Shown here one piece after another: positions 9,120 through 19,312 of a stretch of DNA of 64,000 nt. The notes beneath the pieces are model-generated. The model saw only the letters and a program-made list of their open reading frames with translations, searched no databases and had not been told where the DNA came from. Source of the DNA: Cytobacillus luteolus (GTDB lineage Bacteria > Bacillota > Bacilli > Bacillales > Bacillaceae_L); NCBI RefSeq assembly GCF_017873715.1, contig NZ_JAGGKM010000004.1, positions 62,001-126,000 of the forward strand, in the 5' to 3' direction. Every line of letters starts with the position of its first letter. The first letter of the stretch is position 1. The translations under genes were made by a program, and so were the position numbers.

Positions 9120-9203
9120 TGAAACACCACTTCTCTCCATAATCTTCTACTACATATCATTACAAACAATTATAGTATATGCAAATTTATATGGGCAAAA
9201 AAA

Positions 9204-9231
9204 AGAGTCCTTTACATAGGCAAAGGACTCT
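9204..9231 (-). terminator. Terminator of cccA
   Basis: AGAGTCCTTT / AAAGGACTCT stem, 8-base loop, followed on the minus strand by eight T. Confidence 0.88.
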
Positions 9232-9239
9232 ATCAGTTA

Positions 9240-9599
9240 TTATTTTACTTCCATTAACCAAGCAGTAAATTCTTCAAGCTTATCATTTGGTACTAAACCA
9301 CCTTGCATGATTCCTTTACCATTTTTTATGATATCTTGAATTTCTTCGCTAGATAGTCTATCACCAACACCTAAAAGTGCAGGACCAACTCCACCATTAA
9401 AATCGGCACCATGACATGCTAAGCATTGCTGTTGGTAAATTTCTTCAGGAGATGCTGCAGCTGTTTCGGATTGAGGAGCCTCTTCACCATCACTTGCAAT
9501 TTCGTCCATGTTATTTAATCCAACAAAAGATAGAACAAACATAAGTCCAAGACCTAAAATTCCAATTAACGCGAAAGGAATTAATGGATTACGATTCAT
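9240..9599 (-). CDS. cccA: Membrane-anchored cytochrome c550
   Basis: 119 residues. One N-terminal transmembrane anchor (about residues 7-27), an acidic Ser/Ala/Glu linker, then a class I cytochrome c domain with the heme motif CLACH and a C-terminal Met ligand in IMQGGLVPN. It transfers electrons on the outer face of the membrane, typically to terminal oxidases. GGGAGG precedes the ATG. Its place between trmK and the sigA region agrees with B. subtilis. It has its own terminator and probably its own promoter. Confidence 0.93.
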   Translation of the reverse strand: MNRNPLIPFALIGILGLGLMFVLSFVGLNNMDEIASDGEEAPQSETAAASPEEIYQQQCLACHGADFNGGVGPALLGVGDRLSSEEIQDIIKNGKGIMQGGLVPNDKLEEFTAWLMEVK

Positions 9600-9795
9600 A
9601 ATAAATAACCTCCCTTATGTAAAAATGCTTGTAGATATATCGTTAATTATTTAATCCAAACAATAACTATTTTACTCCAAAACTGTAAGAAGTGCTAGAC
9701 CTAAATGTACAAGTTATACGTAAAATAAAAGTTTCAATCTTCTTTATTTATAAATAATTCACATTTTCGTCAAAAACAGTTTCTAAATACACCTG

Positions 9796-9924
9796 TTGAT
9801 TTCAGCGGAAAGCACTCGCTTTCCGCGGGCGGTCCGTGAGCCTCCTCGGCGCTTTGCGCCTGTGGGGTCTCACTTTGACGCTCCGGATATCCCGCAGGAG
9901 TCTCGTGCCTTCCGCTGAAATCAA
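9796..9924. repeat. Dispersed GC-rich palindromic element, copy 2
   Basis: Outer arms TTGATTTCAGCGGAA / TTCCGCTGAAATCAA bound a core with CTCGCTTTCCGCGGGC, CCTCCTCGG and CTGTGGGG. Inner pairs GTGAG/CTCAC and the apical hairpin GGCGC-TTT-GCGCC are visible. The rest of the 9600-10042 gap (cccA side) holds only the acdA terminator. Confidence 0.88.
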
Positions 9925-9966
9925 TACAGTAATACAATATTAATAATATGTTTTAGCATAAATAAG

Positions 9967-9999
9967 AAAAAGCTTCGTCCAAAGAAGAAGAAGCTTTTT
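9967..9999 (-). terminator. Terminator of the acyl-CoA dehydrogenase gene
   Basis: AAAAAGCTTC / GAAGCTTTTT stem with a purine-rich loop, T-rich on the minus-strand exit side. Confidence 0.75.
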
Positions 10000-10042
10000 A
10001 CTCTTTTCTATTTTATTATAACCATATCTTGCTAAGGATAGT

Positions 10043-11182
10043 CTAGCAGCCTAGGGAACGAGCGATTACCATTCGTTGAACTTCGGACGTGCCTTCTCCT
10101 ATTTCAAGAAGTTTTGCATCACGCATAAATCTCTCAACTTGATATTCTCTCATGTAGCCGTATCCACCATGAATTTGTATAGCTTGACTTGTAACCTCCA
10201 TACAAATTTCAGACGCATATAGCTTACACATTGCAGCTTCTTTACCGAATGGTCTGCCTTGGTCCTTTAACCATGCAGCTTTATAAACCATAGTACGAGC
10301 TAGCTCAATTTTCATTGCCATATCTGCTAATTTAAATTGAATCGCTTGGAAATTTGAAAGAGAACGACCAAATTGTCTTCTTTCTTTTGCATAGGCTAGT
10401 GCTTTTTCATACGCTGCCTGAGCAATACCCACACCCATTGCACCGATACCTATTCTTCCTCCATCGAGAGTTTTAAGGAACTGTTTAAATCCTTCTCCTC
10501 GAGCACCTAAAAGGTTCTCTTGTGGAACTCTTACATCCTCTAAAACAAGTTCAGTTGTATTGGAGGAGTGGAGTCCCATCTTTTCATAATTATCGATGAT
10601 TGAAAAACCTTTAGCATCGGTTGGAACAATAATCGCACTAATTTCTTTTTTATCACCATCACGACCAGTGATCGCTGTCAATGCTAAATGATTTGCATAA
10701 CTTGCGTTTGTAATAAAACATTTATTACCGTTTATCACAAAATCAGTTCCATCTTCTATTGCTTCTGTTTGTGTGCCACCAGCGTCAGACCCAGCATTGG
10801 GTTCAGTAAGTCCAAAAGCACCAAAAGATTCACCCGTACAAATTGGAGTTAAATACTTTTGCTTTTGTTCTTCTGTACCAAACATATGAATAGGTGCTCC
10901 ACCTAGTGAAATATGTGCTGAATAGGTGATACCTGTGGATCCACAAGCTCTGCTTAGCTCCTCAACAACAATTGCAAAGCTGACTGTATCTGCACCCGCT
11001 CCACCATATTCCTCTGGAAACGGTAATCCCATCATTCCTAACTCAGATAATTGGGTGAATATTTCCTTAGGAAACCTTTTTTCTCTATCACGTGACTCTG
11101 CTTCAGGAGCAACTTCTGCATCAGCAAACTCACGAATTGTGCGCAAAATTAGCTTTTGTTCTGTTGTTAAATCAAAGTTCAT
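10043..11182 (-). CDS. acdA: Acyl-CoA dehydrogenase (AcdA-like)
   Basis: FAD enzyme for the first dehydrogenation of acyl-CoA in fatty-acid or branched-chain breakdown. 379 residues, the normal length. FAD/substrate signature FGAFGLTEPNAGSDAGG around residues 120-136, second signature QIHGGYGYMREYQVERFMRDAKL, and E363 in IGEGTSEVQ at the position of the catalytic base of short-chain family members. GGGGGATT precedes the ATG. A promoter overlapped by an inverted repeat lies upstream. Chain-length preference cannot be told. It sits between cccA and sigA, where B. subtilis has no such gene. Confidence 0.9.
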   Translation of the reverse strand: MNFDLTTEQKLILRTIREFADAEVAPEAESRDREKRFPKEIFTQLSELGMMGLPFPEEYGGAGADTVSFAIVVEELSRACGSTGITYSAHISLGGAPIHMFGTEEQKQKYLTPICTGESFGAFGLTEPNAGSDAGGTQTEAIEDGTDFVINGNKCFITNASYANHLALTAITGRDGDKKEISAIIVPTDAKGFSIIDNYEKMGLHSSNTTELVLEDVRVPQENLLGARGEGFKQFLKTLDGGRIGIGAMGVGIAQAAYEKALAYAKERRQFGRSLSNFQAIQFKLADMAMKIELARTMVYKAAWLKDQGRPFGKEAAMCKLYASEICMEVTSQAIQIHGGYGYMREYQVERFMRDAKLLEIGEGTSEVQRMVIARSLGC

Positions 11183-11194
11183 TTTAATCCCCCT

Positions 11195-11251
11195 AACGAT
11201 ATGTATCCGTTTACAATATCTATTATATCGTTAATTGAACAATATTCACAA
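11195..11251 (-). promoter_or_regulatory. acdA promoter with possible repressor operator
   Basis: Minus strand: -35 TTGTGA (11246-11251), 18-base spacer, -10 TATAAT (11222-11227). The inverted repeat AACGATAT (11195-11202) / ATATCGTT (11225-11232) overlaps the -10, with a third half-like CCGTT between. This resembles TetR-type operators in general; the regulator is unknown. Confidence 0.4.
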
Positions 11252-11269
11252 CATTTTAAAAATGCATTT

Positions 11270-11794
11270 TTATATGAAAAATGCTACAATTAGTAAAATC
11301 AAACCAATTACTCCTGCAATTATAAAGTACTTTTGTTTCATTTTAAGTCCTGTTAACAACCATAAAAGGCAATTGAAAACGATGATGATACTTAACACAA
11401 CTACGTTTTCTTTAAAGTAATATCCACCTATTTCAATCGTTGTTATTAAAAAAAGTAATGCAAAGATTATGTAAGATAGTTGTTTTAAAAAGTTATTTTT
11501 TAAGAAAAAAGCACTAATTAGACAGATTATTATAAAAATAATGAAAATAGGCATTTGCAAAACGAAATACATTTCAGTAAAATAAATGACAAGAAGTGTT
11601 ACAGGTAATAAAGAGATGAGTAAAAGGGCCATGAGTATATCCTTAAAATTTGTAGTGACCTTACTCTTCTTAATTTCTTCCTCACCTTCAGTATATAAAG
11701 TTAATAAGAAATCACAGTAGTGTTCGGGTAATAACTTACTTTGTTTCCAGAGCTTGATTTCTTTTACAATTATTTCTTTTCGATTATGGTCCAT
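11270..11794 (-). CDS. Hypothetical membrane protein, five predicted helices
   Basis: 174 residues. A charged, soluble N-terminal ~50 residues (EIKLWKQSKLLPEHYCDFLLTLY) is followed by about five hydrophobic helices at roughly 52-72, 76-98, 103-121, 130-150 and 156-174. No signal peptide or catalytic motif. The N-terminal pattern recalls Bacillus membrane proteins of the DUF2157 type, but I am not certain. GAGGAG stands upstream of the ATG, which begins right after the sigA terminator, so it may be served by read-through. Function unknown. Confidence 0.65.
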   Translation of the reverse strand: MDHNRKEIIVKEIKLWKQSKLLPEHYCDFLLTLYTEGEEEIKKSKVTTNFKDILMALLLISLLPVTLLVIYFTEMYFVLQMPIFIIFIIICLISAFFLKNNFLKQLSYIIFALLFLITTIEIGGYYFKENVVVLSIIIVFNCLLWLLTGLKMKQKYFIIAGVIGLILLIVAFFI

Positions 11795-11815
11795 GTTTTC
11801 TCCTCAAAAGACAAA

Positions 11816-11847
11816 AAAGTTTACCTCAATTGTATGAAGTAAACTTT
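11816..11847 (-). terminator. Terminator after sigA
   Basis: AAAGTTTAC / GTAAACTTT stem, 14-base loop, then TTTTTTGTCTTTT on the minus strand. Confidence 0.85.
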
Positions 11848-11871
11848 AAATTGTAAATTAATTTTTTAGGA

Positions 11872-13005
11872 TTATTCTAAAAAGTCTTTAAGTCTTTTGC
11901 TTCGACTTGGATGACGTAGTTTACGAAGTGCTTTAGCTTCAATTTGTCGTATACGTTCTCTTGTAACTCCGAATACTTTTCCTACTTCTTCAAGAGTTCG
12001 TGTTCTGCCGTCATCTAACCCAAAGCGTAAACGAAGGACATTTTCTTCACGGTCTGTTAACGTATCAAGTACATCTTCTAATTGCTCTTTTAATAACTCG
12101 TAAGCAGCATGTTCAGAAGGAGAAGTTGCATCTTGGTCTTCAATAAAGTCACCTAAATGAGAGTCATCTTCTTCACCAATTGGTGTTTCTAATGATACAG
12201 GCTCCTGAGCAATCTTAAGAATTTCTCTTACTTTTTCTGGAGTTAAGTCCATATCTTCAGCTATTTCTTCTGGAGAAGGTTCACGGCCTAAATCCTGAAG
12301 AAGCTGTCTTTGTACACGAATCAGTTTATTAATGGTTTCTACCATATGAACCGGGATACGGATTGTTCTTGCTTGGTCAGCGATAGCACGAGTAATTGCC
12401 TGACGAATCCACCATGTAGCATAGGTACTAAATTTAAAGCCCTTGCGATAATCGAACTTTTCAACTGCTTTAATTAAGCCCATGTTACCTTCTTGGATTA
12501 AGTCTAGGAATAGCATACCTCTACCTACATAGCGTTTTGCAATACTTACTACAAGTCGTAGGTTGGCCTCAGCTAGACGTCGCTTAGCTTCCTCGTCACC
12601 TTTTTCAATTCGCTCAGCAAGTACAATTTCTTCCTCACCTGATAATAAATCAACACGACCAATCTCTTTTAGGTACATACGTACAGGGTCATTTATTTTC
12701 ACTCCAGGAGGAACACTTAGGTCATTAAGGTCAAATTCTTCCTCTTTTGCTAAATCCTGAATTTTTGGATCATCCTCATCCTCATCATCAGTTCCTTCAC
12801 CTAACAATTCAACACCCTGTTCTCCTAGGAACTCATAATATTCGTCTAGTTGATCTGATTCCACTTCAAACCCAGACATTTTTTCAGCTATTTCTTCGTA
12901 TGTTAATACACCACGTTTTTTACCTAACTCAGTTAATTGGTCTTTTACTTGCTCAATTGTATATTCAGTATCCATTTCTTTTGAACGTGCTGATTTTTCA
13001 GCCAT
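11872..13005 (-). CDS. sigA: Primary RNA polymerase sigma factor SigA (RpoD)
   Basis: Housekeeping sigma-70 factor. 377 residues from [12 protein letters not shown] (ATG at 13003-13005, with AGGAGGGG just upstream); a longer frame to 13053 is not needed. Region 1.1 is acidic; region 1.2 [10 protein letters not shown], region 2 [19 protein letters not shown] / [19 protein letters not shown] / [19 protein letters not shown], and region 4 helix-turn-helix [26 protein letters not shown] are complete. It follows dnaG as in the B. subtilis sigA operon. Confidence 0.98.
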   Translation of the reverse strand: MAEKSARSKEMDTEYTIEQVKDQLTELGKKRGVLTYEEIAEKMSGFEVESDQLDEYYEFLGEQGVELLGEGTDDEDEDDPKIQDLAKEEEFDLNDLSVPPGVKINDPVRMYLKEIGRVDLLSGEEEIVLAERIEKGDEEAKRRLAEANLRLVVSIAKRYVGRGMLFLDLIQEGNMGLIKAVEKFDYRKGFKFSTYATWWIRQAITRAIADQARTIRIPVHMVETINKLIRVQRQLLQDLGREPSPEEIAEDMDLTPEKVREILKIAQEPVSLETPIGEEDDSHLGDFIEDQDATSPSEHAAYELLKEQLEDVLDTLTDREENVLRLRFGLDDGRTRTLEEVGKVFGVTRERIRQIEAKALRKLRHPSRSKRLKDFLE

Positions 13006-13049
13006 AAGTTCCCCTCCTTCCAAACTAATATGCTTATAGAGGTCTTTAA

Positions 13050-14867
13050 TCATCTGCTATTGATGGTTCTTCTTAATTGTAAAATTTCCATTGCAATAGT
13101 TGCTGCTCTTTTGAAATCGCTCTGACGTTCGGCTTCTTGTTGAGCAACTTCTTTTTCTTTTATCATTGACAATTTCTGATGTTTCAACACCTGTTTTATA
13201 TAATCTGTCAATTCTAGCTCAGAAACTTCTTCATTAATAGATTGCATCGCAATTTCAGTTACTACACTCTTAAGCTTTTCATTATTCAATCTTTGAATAA
13301 ATGTTCCAATATCGGGATCATTACCTTCTTCATAATATGCGTAAAGGTATAATACAATTGCTCGGTGCTCTTCAATATTGAAGTCACCTTGAAGTGCATC
13401 ATGAACCTTATAAGTAATGTCTTTATCTCTTAACATATGGGCAATTAATAATCTTTCTGCATTATGATAAGCAGGTAAAAGCTTTTTCGCTAATAATGGT
13501 TTTCTAGGTATATTATTTCTGTTCCTATCATCATTATCCTTTTTATTTTGCAAAGATTTATTAATTTGTTCGTGTTGCTCTTTTAGAGCATCAAGTGAGA
13601 TTGAGAATTCATTCGATAGTGTTCTAAGGTAGTGGTCTTTTTCAACCGCATTGTCAAGTTTTCCAATTTCATTTAGGACCAATTGGATATATTTAATTTT
13701 TTCTCCTTCATCTTGAAGGTTCTTACCTTTTCGAAAATATCTCATCTTGAATGCCATAAGAGTTAGGCTTGCCCCTATTACATCACCTTTAAAGTGCTCT
13801 GGTCCATACTTCTTGACGTAGTCATCAGGGTCTAATCCTTCAGGCATTGAAGCAACTTTCACATAACAACCTATATCTTTTAAAATGGCAGCTGCTCTAA
13901 CAGTGGCTTCAATTCCGGCTGAGTCACCGTCATAACAAATCGTTACAGATTCAACATTCCTTCGAATCATCTTGGCCTGCTCTTCTGTTAAAGAAGTACC
14001 CATTGTTGCAATTGAATATGGTATATCAGCTCTATTAGCAGATATAACATCCATAAAACCTTCAAAAAGAACAACCTGTTCATTCTTTCTCATAAACGGC
14101 CTAGCATTATGAAAGTTATACAATGTTTTACTTTTATTAAAGATGATTGTTTCAGGACTGTTTAAATACTTAGGTTCTCTTGTATTTGTTTCTAGGACAC
14201 GACCTGAAAAAGCAATTGTTTTTCCTTGATGATCCCATATAGGAAACATGATCCTATTTCGAAAACGATCAAAGTAAGAGCCGTCTGACTCTTTTTTAAT
14301 AATTAATCCTGCCTTTTCCATCATCTCCTGCTTAAAACCTCTTTGAACAAGAAATTTAGATGCAAAGTCCCAAGAGTCTAATGCAAAACCGATTTCGAAC
14401 TTTTCGATTTCCTCCATCGAAAATCCTCGATTAAGCAGGTAATCAAGTGCGTGCTCACCCTCTTTTGTATTTACCAATAAATGATGGTAGAATTTCTTTA
14501 GAAGTTCATGAGCCTCTATCATCATGGTAGAGTCCTGTTGTTTCTGTGGATGAATAGGATCAGTTTCTAGATTAGGTAATTCTATATTTACCCTGTCAGC
14601 TAAGCGCTTGGCTGCTTCGGTAAAAGTTATCCCATCAATGTCCATTATGAAAGATAATGCATTGCCTCCTGCTCCACAGCCAAAACAGTGATAAATTTGT
14701 TTATCTGGAGAGACAGAGAAAGACGGCGTACTTTCTCCATGAAACGGACAAAGACCGAAATAGTTTCTTCCTTGTTTCTTCAATTGAACATATTCACTGA
14801 TTACGTCAACAATGTCTACAGAATGGCGAATTTTTTCGATAGTTTCTTCAGGAATTCGATATCCCAT
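13050..14867 (-). CDS. dnaG: DNA primase
   Basis: Makes RNA primers at the replication fork. About 605 residues from [13 protein letters not shown] (ATG at 14865-14867, GGAGATG upstream). CHC2 zinc finger LCPFHGE ... [11 protein letters not shown] near residues 40-65, TOPRIM core with [10 protein letters not shown] and YDGDSAG, and a C-terminal helicase-interaction region. A longer reading to 14921 only runs into the decayed yqxD remnant and should be discarded. It is upstream of sigA with 44 bases between. Confidence 0.96.
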   Translation of the reverse strand: MGYRIPEETIEKIRHSVDIVDVISEYVQLKKQGRNYFGLCPFHGESTPSFSVSPDKQIYHCFGCGAGGNALSFIMDIDGITFTEAAKRLADRVNIELPNLETDPIHPQKQQDSTMMIEAHELLKKFYHHLLVNTKEGEHALDYLLNRGFSMEEIEKFEIGFALDSWDFASKFLVQRGFKQEMMEKAGLIIKKESDGSYFDRFRNRIMFPIWDHQGKTIAFSGRVLETNTREPKYLNSPETIIFNKSKTLYNFHNARPFMRKNEQVVLFEGFMDVISANRADIPYSIATMGTSLTEEQAKMIRRNVESVTICYDGDSAGIEATVRAAAILKDIGCYVKVASMPEGLDPDDYVKKYGPEHFKGDVIGASLTLMAFKMRYFRKGKNLQDEGEKIKYIQLVLNEIGKLDNAVEKDHYLRTLSNEFSISLDALKEQHEQINKSLQNKKDNDDRNRNNIPRKPLLAKKLLPAYHNAERLLIAHMLRDKDITYKVHDALQGDFNIEEHRAIVLYLYAYYEEGNDPDIGTFIQRLNNEKLKSVVTEIAMQSINEEVSELELTDYIKQVLKHQKLSMIKEKEVAQQEAERQSDFKRAATIAMEILQLRRTINSR

Positions 14868-14898
14868 ATTAAACATCTCCGTAATAAGTATTCTCTTT

Positions 14899-15267
14899 TT
14901 AATTCTTGATTTCCTGCACATTTCGACATTTTTTTTTCGAATGATATGATAAACTGATTTCTATCATCTTCTGAAAATGTCTTAGGACCTTTAAATGGTT
15001 TCCGGTCCGTCGTTCCATAGCAGACAAATATCTTAGATGTAGGATCATACCCATATCCTTAATTCAATGTCTTGTGTTTAGCATGATTCAATATATATAA
15101 GTCAACAGTTTCCTTTATTGCAACTACATAAACACATGTTCCTCCAATTTCATAGGAACCTTTATGAGATTATAACTTCCATTTGATATGTATTTGCAAT
15201 CGTAAGTATCTCTGTTTTTACTGGACATGCATCAGCATCGACAAAAAACTGTGCTTTTTTTCGTCAT
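14899..15267 (-). pseudogene. yqxD: Decayed yqxD (DUF188/UPF0178 family) pseudogene
   Basis: In B. subtilis yqxD precedes dnaG-sigA. Here the same place holds only fragments in shifting minus-strand frames: FFVDADACPVKTEIL then a stop (TAA near 15170); SYEIGGTCVYVVAIKETVDLYILNHA; RYLSAMERR; and, after another shift, KPFKGPKTFSEDDRNQF. These match the order of motifs of DUF188 proteins. The first ATG (15265-15267) is out of frame by one base at a run of six T. At least one stop codon and several frameshifts disrupt it, so it is almost certainly inactive. No intact DUF188 gene is seen in this window. Confidence 0.85.
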
Positions 15268-15582
15268 AATTCTCTATTCTACATCACTCCAGCGTTTCCC
15301 TCTTTTCATGTAAAAGAATTATTATGAATTTAACCTCCATTCAAACGACAACATGAAATTGAGGGATTATCCTATATAACCCCTTCAGATTTAGACAAAG
15401 ATATTAATATAATATATTTTTTCAGCCTTAACACTTGACAACTTTCAATATATAGTTTATTCGATACATGCCTAGTCTAAACCTAAAATTATACATTTAA
15501 TCACAATTTTTTATTATAATATATATTTCTCTAAACCGCTATCGTTTTCTACTATATTTTTTTACCCATTTTTTAATAAAAG
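15268..15582. other. AT-rich intergenic region upstream of the yqxD remnant
   Basis: No ORF or homologue is visible. On the minus strand a TTGTCA ... TATATT pair (spacer 19) near 15405-15440 could be a promoter for dnaG-sigA, but the spacing is poor. Nothing else can be supported. Confidence 0.4.
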
Positions 15583-15586
15583 AAAA

Positions 15587-15607
15587 CACATATCCTGGGG
15601 ATATGTG
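15587..15607 (-). terminator. Terminator of ppsR
   Basis: CACATATCC / GGATATGTG stem with a 3-base loop directly after the stop codon, followed by TTTTC on the minus strand. Confidence 0.7.
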
Positions 15608-15608
15608 C

Positions 15609-16415
15609 TTATCTATTTTTCTTATTTATCTGTTGCAGAATAATATTGGCGGTTTCTTCAACGGCCTTTTTCGTTACATCAATGACATCACAGCCAATTT
15701 TATTTATGACTCTCTCAAAGTGGTCTAACTCTTCTTTAATCCGGTCAATGTTTGCATAGATTGCCTGATCATCCAAACCTAGGGACTTTAGGCGTTCTCT
15801 TCTAATATCATTTAATTTCTCTGGGCTAATTTTCAATCCGATACATTTATGTGGTGGAACTAGAAACAGTTCTTCGGGAGGATCTACCTCAGGAACAAGT
15901 GGAACATTTGCTACTTTTAATCGCTTATGTGCTAAATATTGAGATAAAGGTGTTTTTGATGTTCTAGAAACTCCTACTAAAATAATATCCGCTCGTAAAA
16001 TCCCTCGAGGGTCTCGTCCATCATCATATTTTACTGCAAATTCAATAGCTTCAATTTTTTTAAAGTAATCTTCGTCAAGCTTTCTAACCAATCCAGGTTC
16101 ATGCCTAGGAGTTAACCCATATAAACCTTGCATATTGTCAATTAAAGGTCCAATTATGTCAAATACTGTTACTCCCGCTATCTTCGCTTCTTGGATTAAA
16201 AAGTTACGAAGCTCTGGGACTACGAGAGTAAAAGCGATTATAGCGCTGTTCATCTTAGCTAACGAAATGACTTCTGAGATCGTCCCTTTATCTTCGACAT
16301 ACGGTACTCTTTTTATCTCAGTGGCTGAATTATTAAATTGACTAATTGCTGCCTTTACAACTAGTTCGGCAGTTTCTCCTACTGAATCTGATACAACATA
16401 AATAATTCTATTCAT
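15609..16415 (-). CDS. ppsR: PEP synthetase/pyruvate phosphate dikinase regulatory protein (DUF299, YqfL)
   Basis: Bifunctional kinase/pyrophosphorylase family that switches pyruvate, phosphate dikinase (or PEP synthase) by phosphorylating a threonine. 268 residues; N-terminal [15 protein letters not shown]-loop-like [16 protein letters not shown] and the KCIGLKI region are typical. In B. subtilis yqfL and ccpN form one operon with linked roles in gluconeogenesis; the same order holds here with a 28-base gap. GGGGGGATATC precedes the ATG. Confidence 0.92.
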   Translation of the reverse strand: MNRIIYVVSDSVGETAELVVKAAISQFNNSATEIKRVPYVEDKGTISEVISLAKMNSAIIAFTLVVPELRNFLIQEAKIAGVTVFDIIGPLIDNMQGLYGLTPRHEPGLVRKLDEDYFKKIEAIEFAVKYDDGRDPRGILRADIILVGVSRTSKTPLSQYLAHKRLKVANVPLVPEVDPPEELFLVPPHKCIGLKISPEKLNDIRRERLKSLGLDDQAIYANIDRIKEELDHFERVINKIGCDVIDVTKKAVEETANIILQQINKKNR

Positions 16416-16443
16416 GATATCCCCCCATTTGCAGTTTAGATCG

Positions 16444-17082
16444 TTATATTATTTCTTCTCCTGCTAAGGATACGAATGCTTTTGTAATATTCGTTTTCGT
16501 TATACGTCCTACTACCATAAAGCCATGCTCAGTTTCTCTTATAACTGGAAGTGCATCTATTTGTTTCTCGATTAATTTCTCAGCTACATCTACCAAAAGG
16601 TCCTCTCGGTCACACATTGTAATATTTGGCATTCTTGTCATGATGATGTTTACAGGAATGGATGAAAGCTCCTGCTTACCTATACTAGCACGTAACAAAT
16701 CCTTTCTAGAGAGAACACCCACTAGAACAGAATTTTCATCTACTACAAATAACGTTCCTACATCCTCTAAAAACATTGTTACAATAGCATCGTAAACTGA
16801 TACACTCTCATTGACAACAACAGGGATCGATTGATAATCCTTAACAACCATTTTTTTTATTTTATCTGAGAATAATTGAGCTCCTGTTTTTCCTGTATAA
16901 AAATACCCTACCCGCGGTCTGGCATCTAAATAACCGGCCATTGTTAAGATAGCTAAATCCGGTCTTAGGGTGGCCCTCGTTAAATTAAGTCTATCGGCAA
17001 TATGTTCCCCCGTAATAGGGCCATCATCCTTTACTATCTGTAAAATTTTCTCTTGCCTTTTATTTAGTTCGATTGTAATCAC
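16444..17082 (-). CDS. ccpN: Catabolite control protein N (CcpN), CBS-domain repressor
   Basis: Represses gluconeogenic genes (gapB, pckA in B. subtilis) in the presence of glucose. 212 residues: an N-terminal winged helix ([35 protein letters not shown]) and two CBS domains (about 80-130 and 145-200) that probably bind adenine nucleotides. Two successive GTG codons (17085 and 17082) are the only starts, an in-frame stop lies just upstream, and no good ribosome site is visible; the second GTG gives the B. subtilis length. Confidence 0.93.
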   Translation of the reverse strand: MITIELNKRQEKILQIVKDDGPITGEHIADRLNLTRATLRPDLAILTMAGYLDARPRVGYFYTGKTGAQLFSDKIKKMVVKDYQSIPVVVNESVSVYDAIVTMFLEDVGTLFVVDENSVLVGVLSRKDLLRASIGKQELSSIPVNIIMTRMPNITMCDREDLLVDVAEKLIEKQIDALPVIRETEHGFMVVGRITKTNITKAFVSLAGEEII

Positions 17083-17198
17083 CACCGATCAATAACAATT
17101 AATATGTACCGCTCAATTCCATTAAAAAGGCTATACTATATATAAATATTATATACTAATTACTTTTTTAAGAATACATTGAATTGCAAAAAAAATAA

Positions 17199-17222
17199 AT
17201 GGAGCCTGATAGCAGGCTCCAT
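17199..17222 (-). terminator. Terminator of glyQS
   Basis: ATGGAGCCTG / CAGGCTCCAT stem, 4-base loop, then TTTATTTTTTTT on the minus strand. Confidence 0.9.
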
Positions 17223-17233
17223 TATTGTTCATT

Positions 17234-19312
17234 TTATTTTACAAGAATTGCATTTGTATCTGCAAATAATTTAATGATATCAGCAAGATGTACCATTTGT
17301 GCTAATCGGTTATTTTTAACAACTTCATCTTCAGCCATTACCATTGTATGATCAAAGTAATTATCAATATAAGGTTGTAGTGAACATAGAAGTTCGAATG
17401 CCTCATTGGCATCTCTCTTAATCGTAGCAGTTTCAACTTGGCTCGCAATTTGATTATACTTCTCATATAACTCTTTTTCTTGCTCTGAAGCAAATAGAGA
17501 AGGGTTAATCTCTAGCTTAGTGCCTTTCTTAGAGATATTTATGACCCTACTGAGTGACTCAATGGCCCCTTTAAATGAAGGTGTTTCTTTTTCTTTTTCT
17601 AACACCTTCGCTCTATTTACAAAGTAGCTGATGTTTCCAAGGTTTGTTCCTAAAACAGCCTCTGTAATATCATAGCGTATCATATTATCAGATAGAATAT
17701 TTTTGAGTCTCATCTTAAAGAATTGAAGTAACTCTTCATAGACTTCATTTGTTTCACGTTTGCCTTTTTGCTGTTGATTAAATTGTTCTAATGCTGTTTG
17801 TAATAGAACTTCTAATGATATATCCCAATTCTTATCTAACAGAATTTGAACAATTCCAGCTGCCTGTCTGCGAAGTGCATAAGGATCCTGGGAGCCTGTA
17901 GGAATTAAGCCGATGGAGAAGCAACCAATAATCGTATCTAACTTATCTGCTATGCTTACAATTGCACCCGTATGAGAAGTCGGCACTGTATCTTCTGAGT
18001 GACGTGGCATATAATGCTCGTTAATAGCTAGTGCTACTTCATCATTTTCACCACTTAGTTTTGCATATCTCTCTCCCATAAAGCCTTGTAGCTCAGGAAA
18101 TTCATAAACCATATGAGTAACTAAGTCAAACTTACAAATTTCAGCTGCTCTCTCTACCTTACTTAATTCATCATCACTTAGTCCTACTAGTGAAGAGAGT
18201 GTCACTGAAAGCTCCTTTACACGACGTACCTTATCACCTATTGAGCCTAATTCCACATGATAAACAATTGAGTCAAGCTTTTTAACTAAAACATCAATTT
18301 TTAACTTTTGATCTTCTTTATAGAAGAAGTCAGCATCAGAAAGTCTTGCTCGTAAAACTTTTTCATTTCCCTTTGCAACTGTTTCAATGTGCTTATGGTC
18401 ACCGTTTCGAATGGTTATAAAATACGGCAATAATTTACCATTTTGATCTTTTACTGGAAAATAACGTTGATGTTCTTTCATTGAAGTAATTAGCACTTCT
18501 TCTGGCAAACCTAAGAATTCCTCCTCAAATTTACCAAATAAAGCTGTTGGATATTCAACTAAATTATTTACCTCTTCAAGTAAATCTTCATCAATTGGAA
18601 CAATCCAGTTATTATCAAACTCTAAGCTCTTAATTTGATTAACAATTGCTTCTTTTCTTTCCAATGAATCTACAATAACATACTGTGAAAGCATCGCTTT
18701 TTCATAGTCTGATGAGTTCTGAAGCTCAATTTGTTCACCAAGGAATCGGTGTCCCCATGTTTTACGGTCACTTGTAACAGTCGAAATTGTCAAAGGTATA
18801 ATTTCATTACCAAATAGAGTTACCACCCATTTGATAGGTCTTACAAACTTAAGATCTTCATTTCCCCAACGCATATTCTTTGGGAAACTCATCTCTCTAA
18901 TAAGCTGAGCTAACTCGTTTAACGTATCTTTTGTATCTAGACCCTTAACAAATTTTCTGACATGCACATACTCTACTCCATTTATTTCTTTAAAGTAGAT
19001 ATCCTCAACAGAAGCACCTTGCCCCCTTGCAAATCCAATTGCAGCTTTTGTCCACTCTCCATTGTCATCCAAAGCAATCTTTTTTGCCGGTCCTTTTGCC
19101 TCAGTATCAACATCTTGTTGTTTTTCAGCAACACCAGTTACAAGTACTGCCAGTCTTCTAGGTGTTGAAAAGCTATGCACCTGGTCAAAAGAAATATTCT
19201 TTTCCATAAACCAATTTGTTAACTTAGAGGATAATTGATTCATTGCATCTGTTACAAACCTAGCAGGCATTTCCTCTAATCCTATTTCTAAAAGCAAATC
19301 ACGGTTATTCAT
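17234..19312 (-). CDS. glyS: Glycyl-tRNA synthetase beta subunit
   Basis: Binds tRNA(Gly) in the alpha2-beta2 glycyl-tRNA synthetase. 692 residues, usual length. N-terminal [13 protein letters not shown], central [13 protein letters not shown]-like segment ([23 protein letters not shown]) and a C-terminal anticodon-binding DALR-type region are recognisable. AGGAGGGG precedes the ATG, and the gene overlaps glyQ by 8 bases, so the two subunits are made together under the T-box. Confidence 0.96.
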   Translation of the reverse strand: MNNRDLLLEIGLEEMPARFVTDAMNQLSSKLTNWFMEKNISFDQVHSFSTPRRLAVLVTGVAEKQQDVDTEAKGPAKKIALDDNGEWTKAAIGFARGQGASVEDIYFKEINGVEYVHVRKFVKGLDTKDTLNELAQLIREMSFPKNMRWGNEDLKFVRPIKWVVTLFGNEIIPLTISTVTSDRKTWGHRFLGEQIELQNSSDYEKAMLSQYVIVDSLERKEAIVNQIKSLEFDNNWIVPIDEDLLEEVNNLVEYPTALFGKFEEEFLGLPEEVLITSMKEHQRYFPVKDQNGKLLPYFITIRNGDHKHIETVAKGNEKVLRARLSDADFFYKEDQKLKIDVLVKKLDSIVYHVELGSIGDKVRRVKELSVTLSSLVGLSDDELSKVERAAEICKFDLVTHMVYEFPELQGFMGERYAKLSGENDEVALAINEHYMPRHSEDTVPTSHTGAIVSIADKLDTIIGCFSIGLIPTGSQDPYALRRQAAGIVQILLDKNWDISLEVLLQTALEQFNQQQKGKRETNEVYEELLQFFKMRLKNILSDNMIRYDITEAVLGTNLGNISYFVNRAKVLEKEKETPSFKGAIESLSRVINISKKGTKLEINPSLFASEQEKELYEKYNQIASQVETATIKRDANEAFELLCSLQPYIDNYFDHTMVMAEDEVVKNNRLAQMVHLADIIKLFADTNAILVK

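Noticed and set aside
14868-14921. Extra 18 residues at the DnaG N-terminus
   Set aside because: They come from the end of the yqxD remnant; the internal ATG has the ribosome site and gives the usual primase length.
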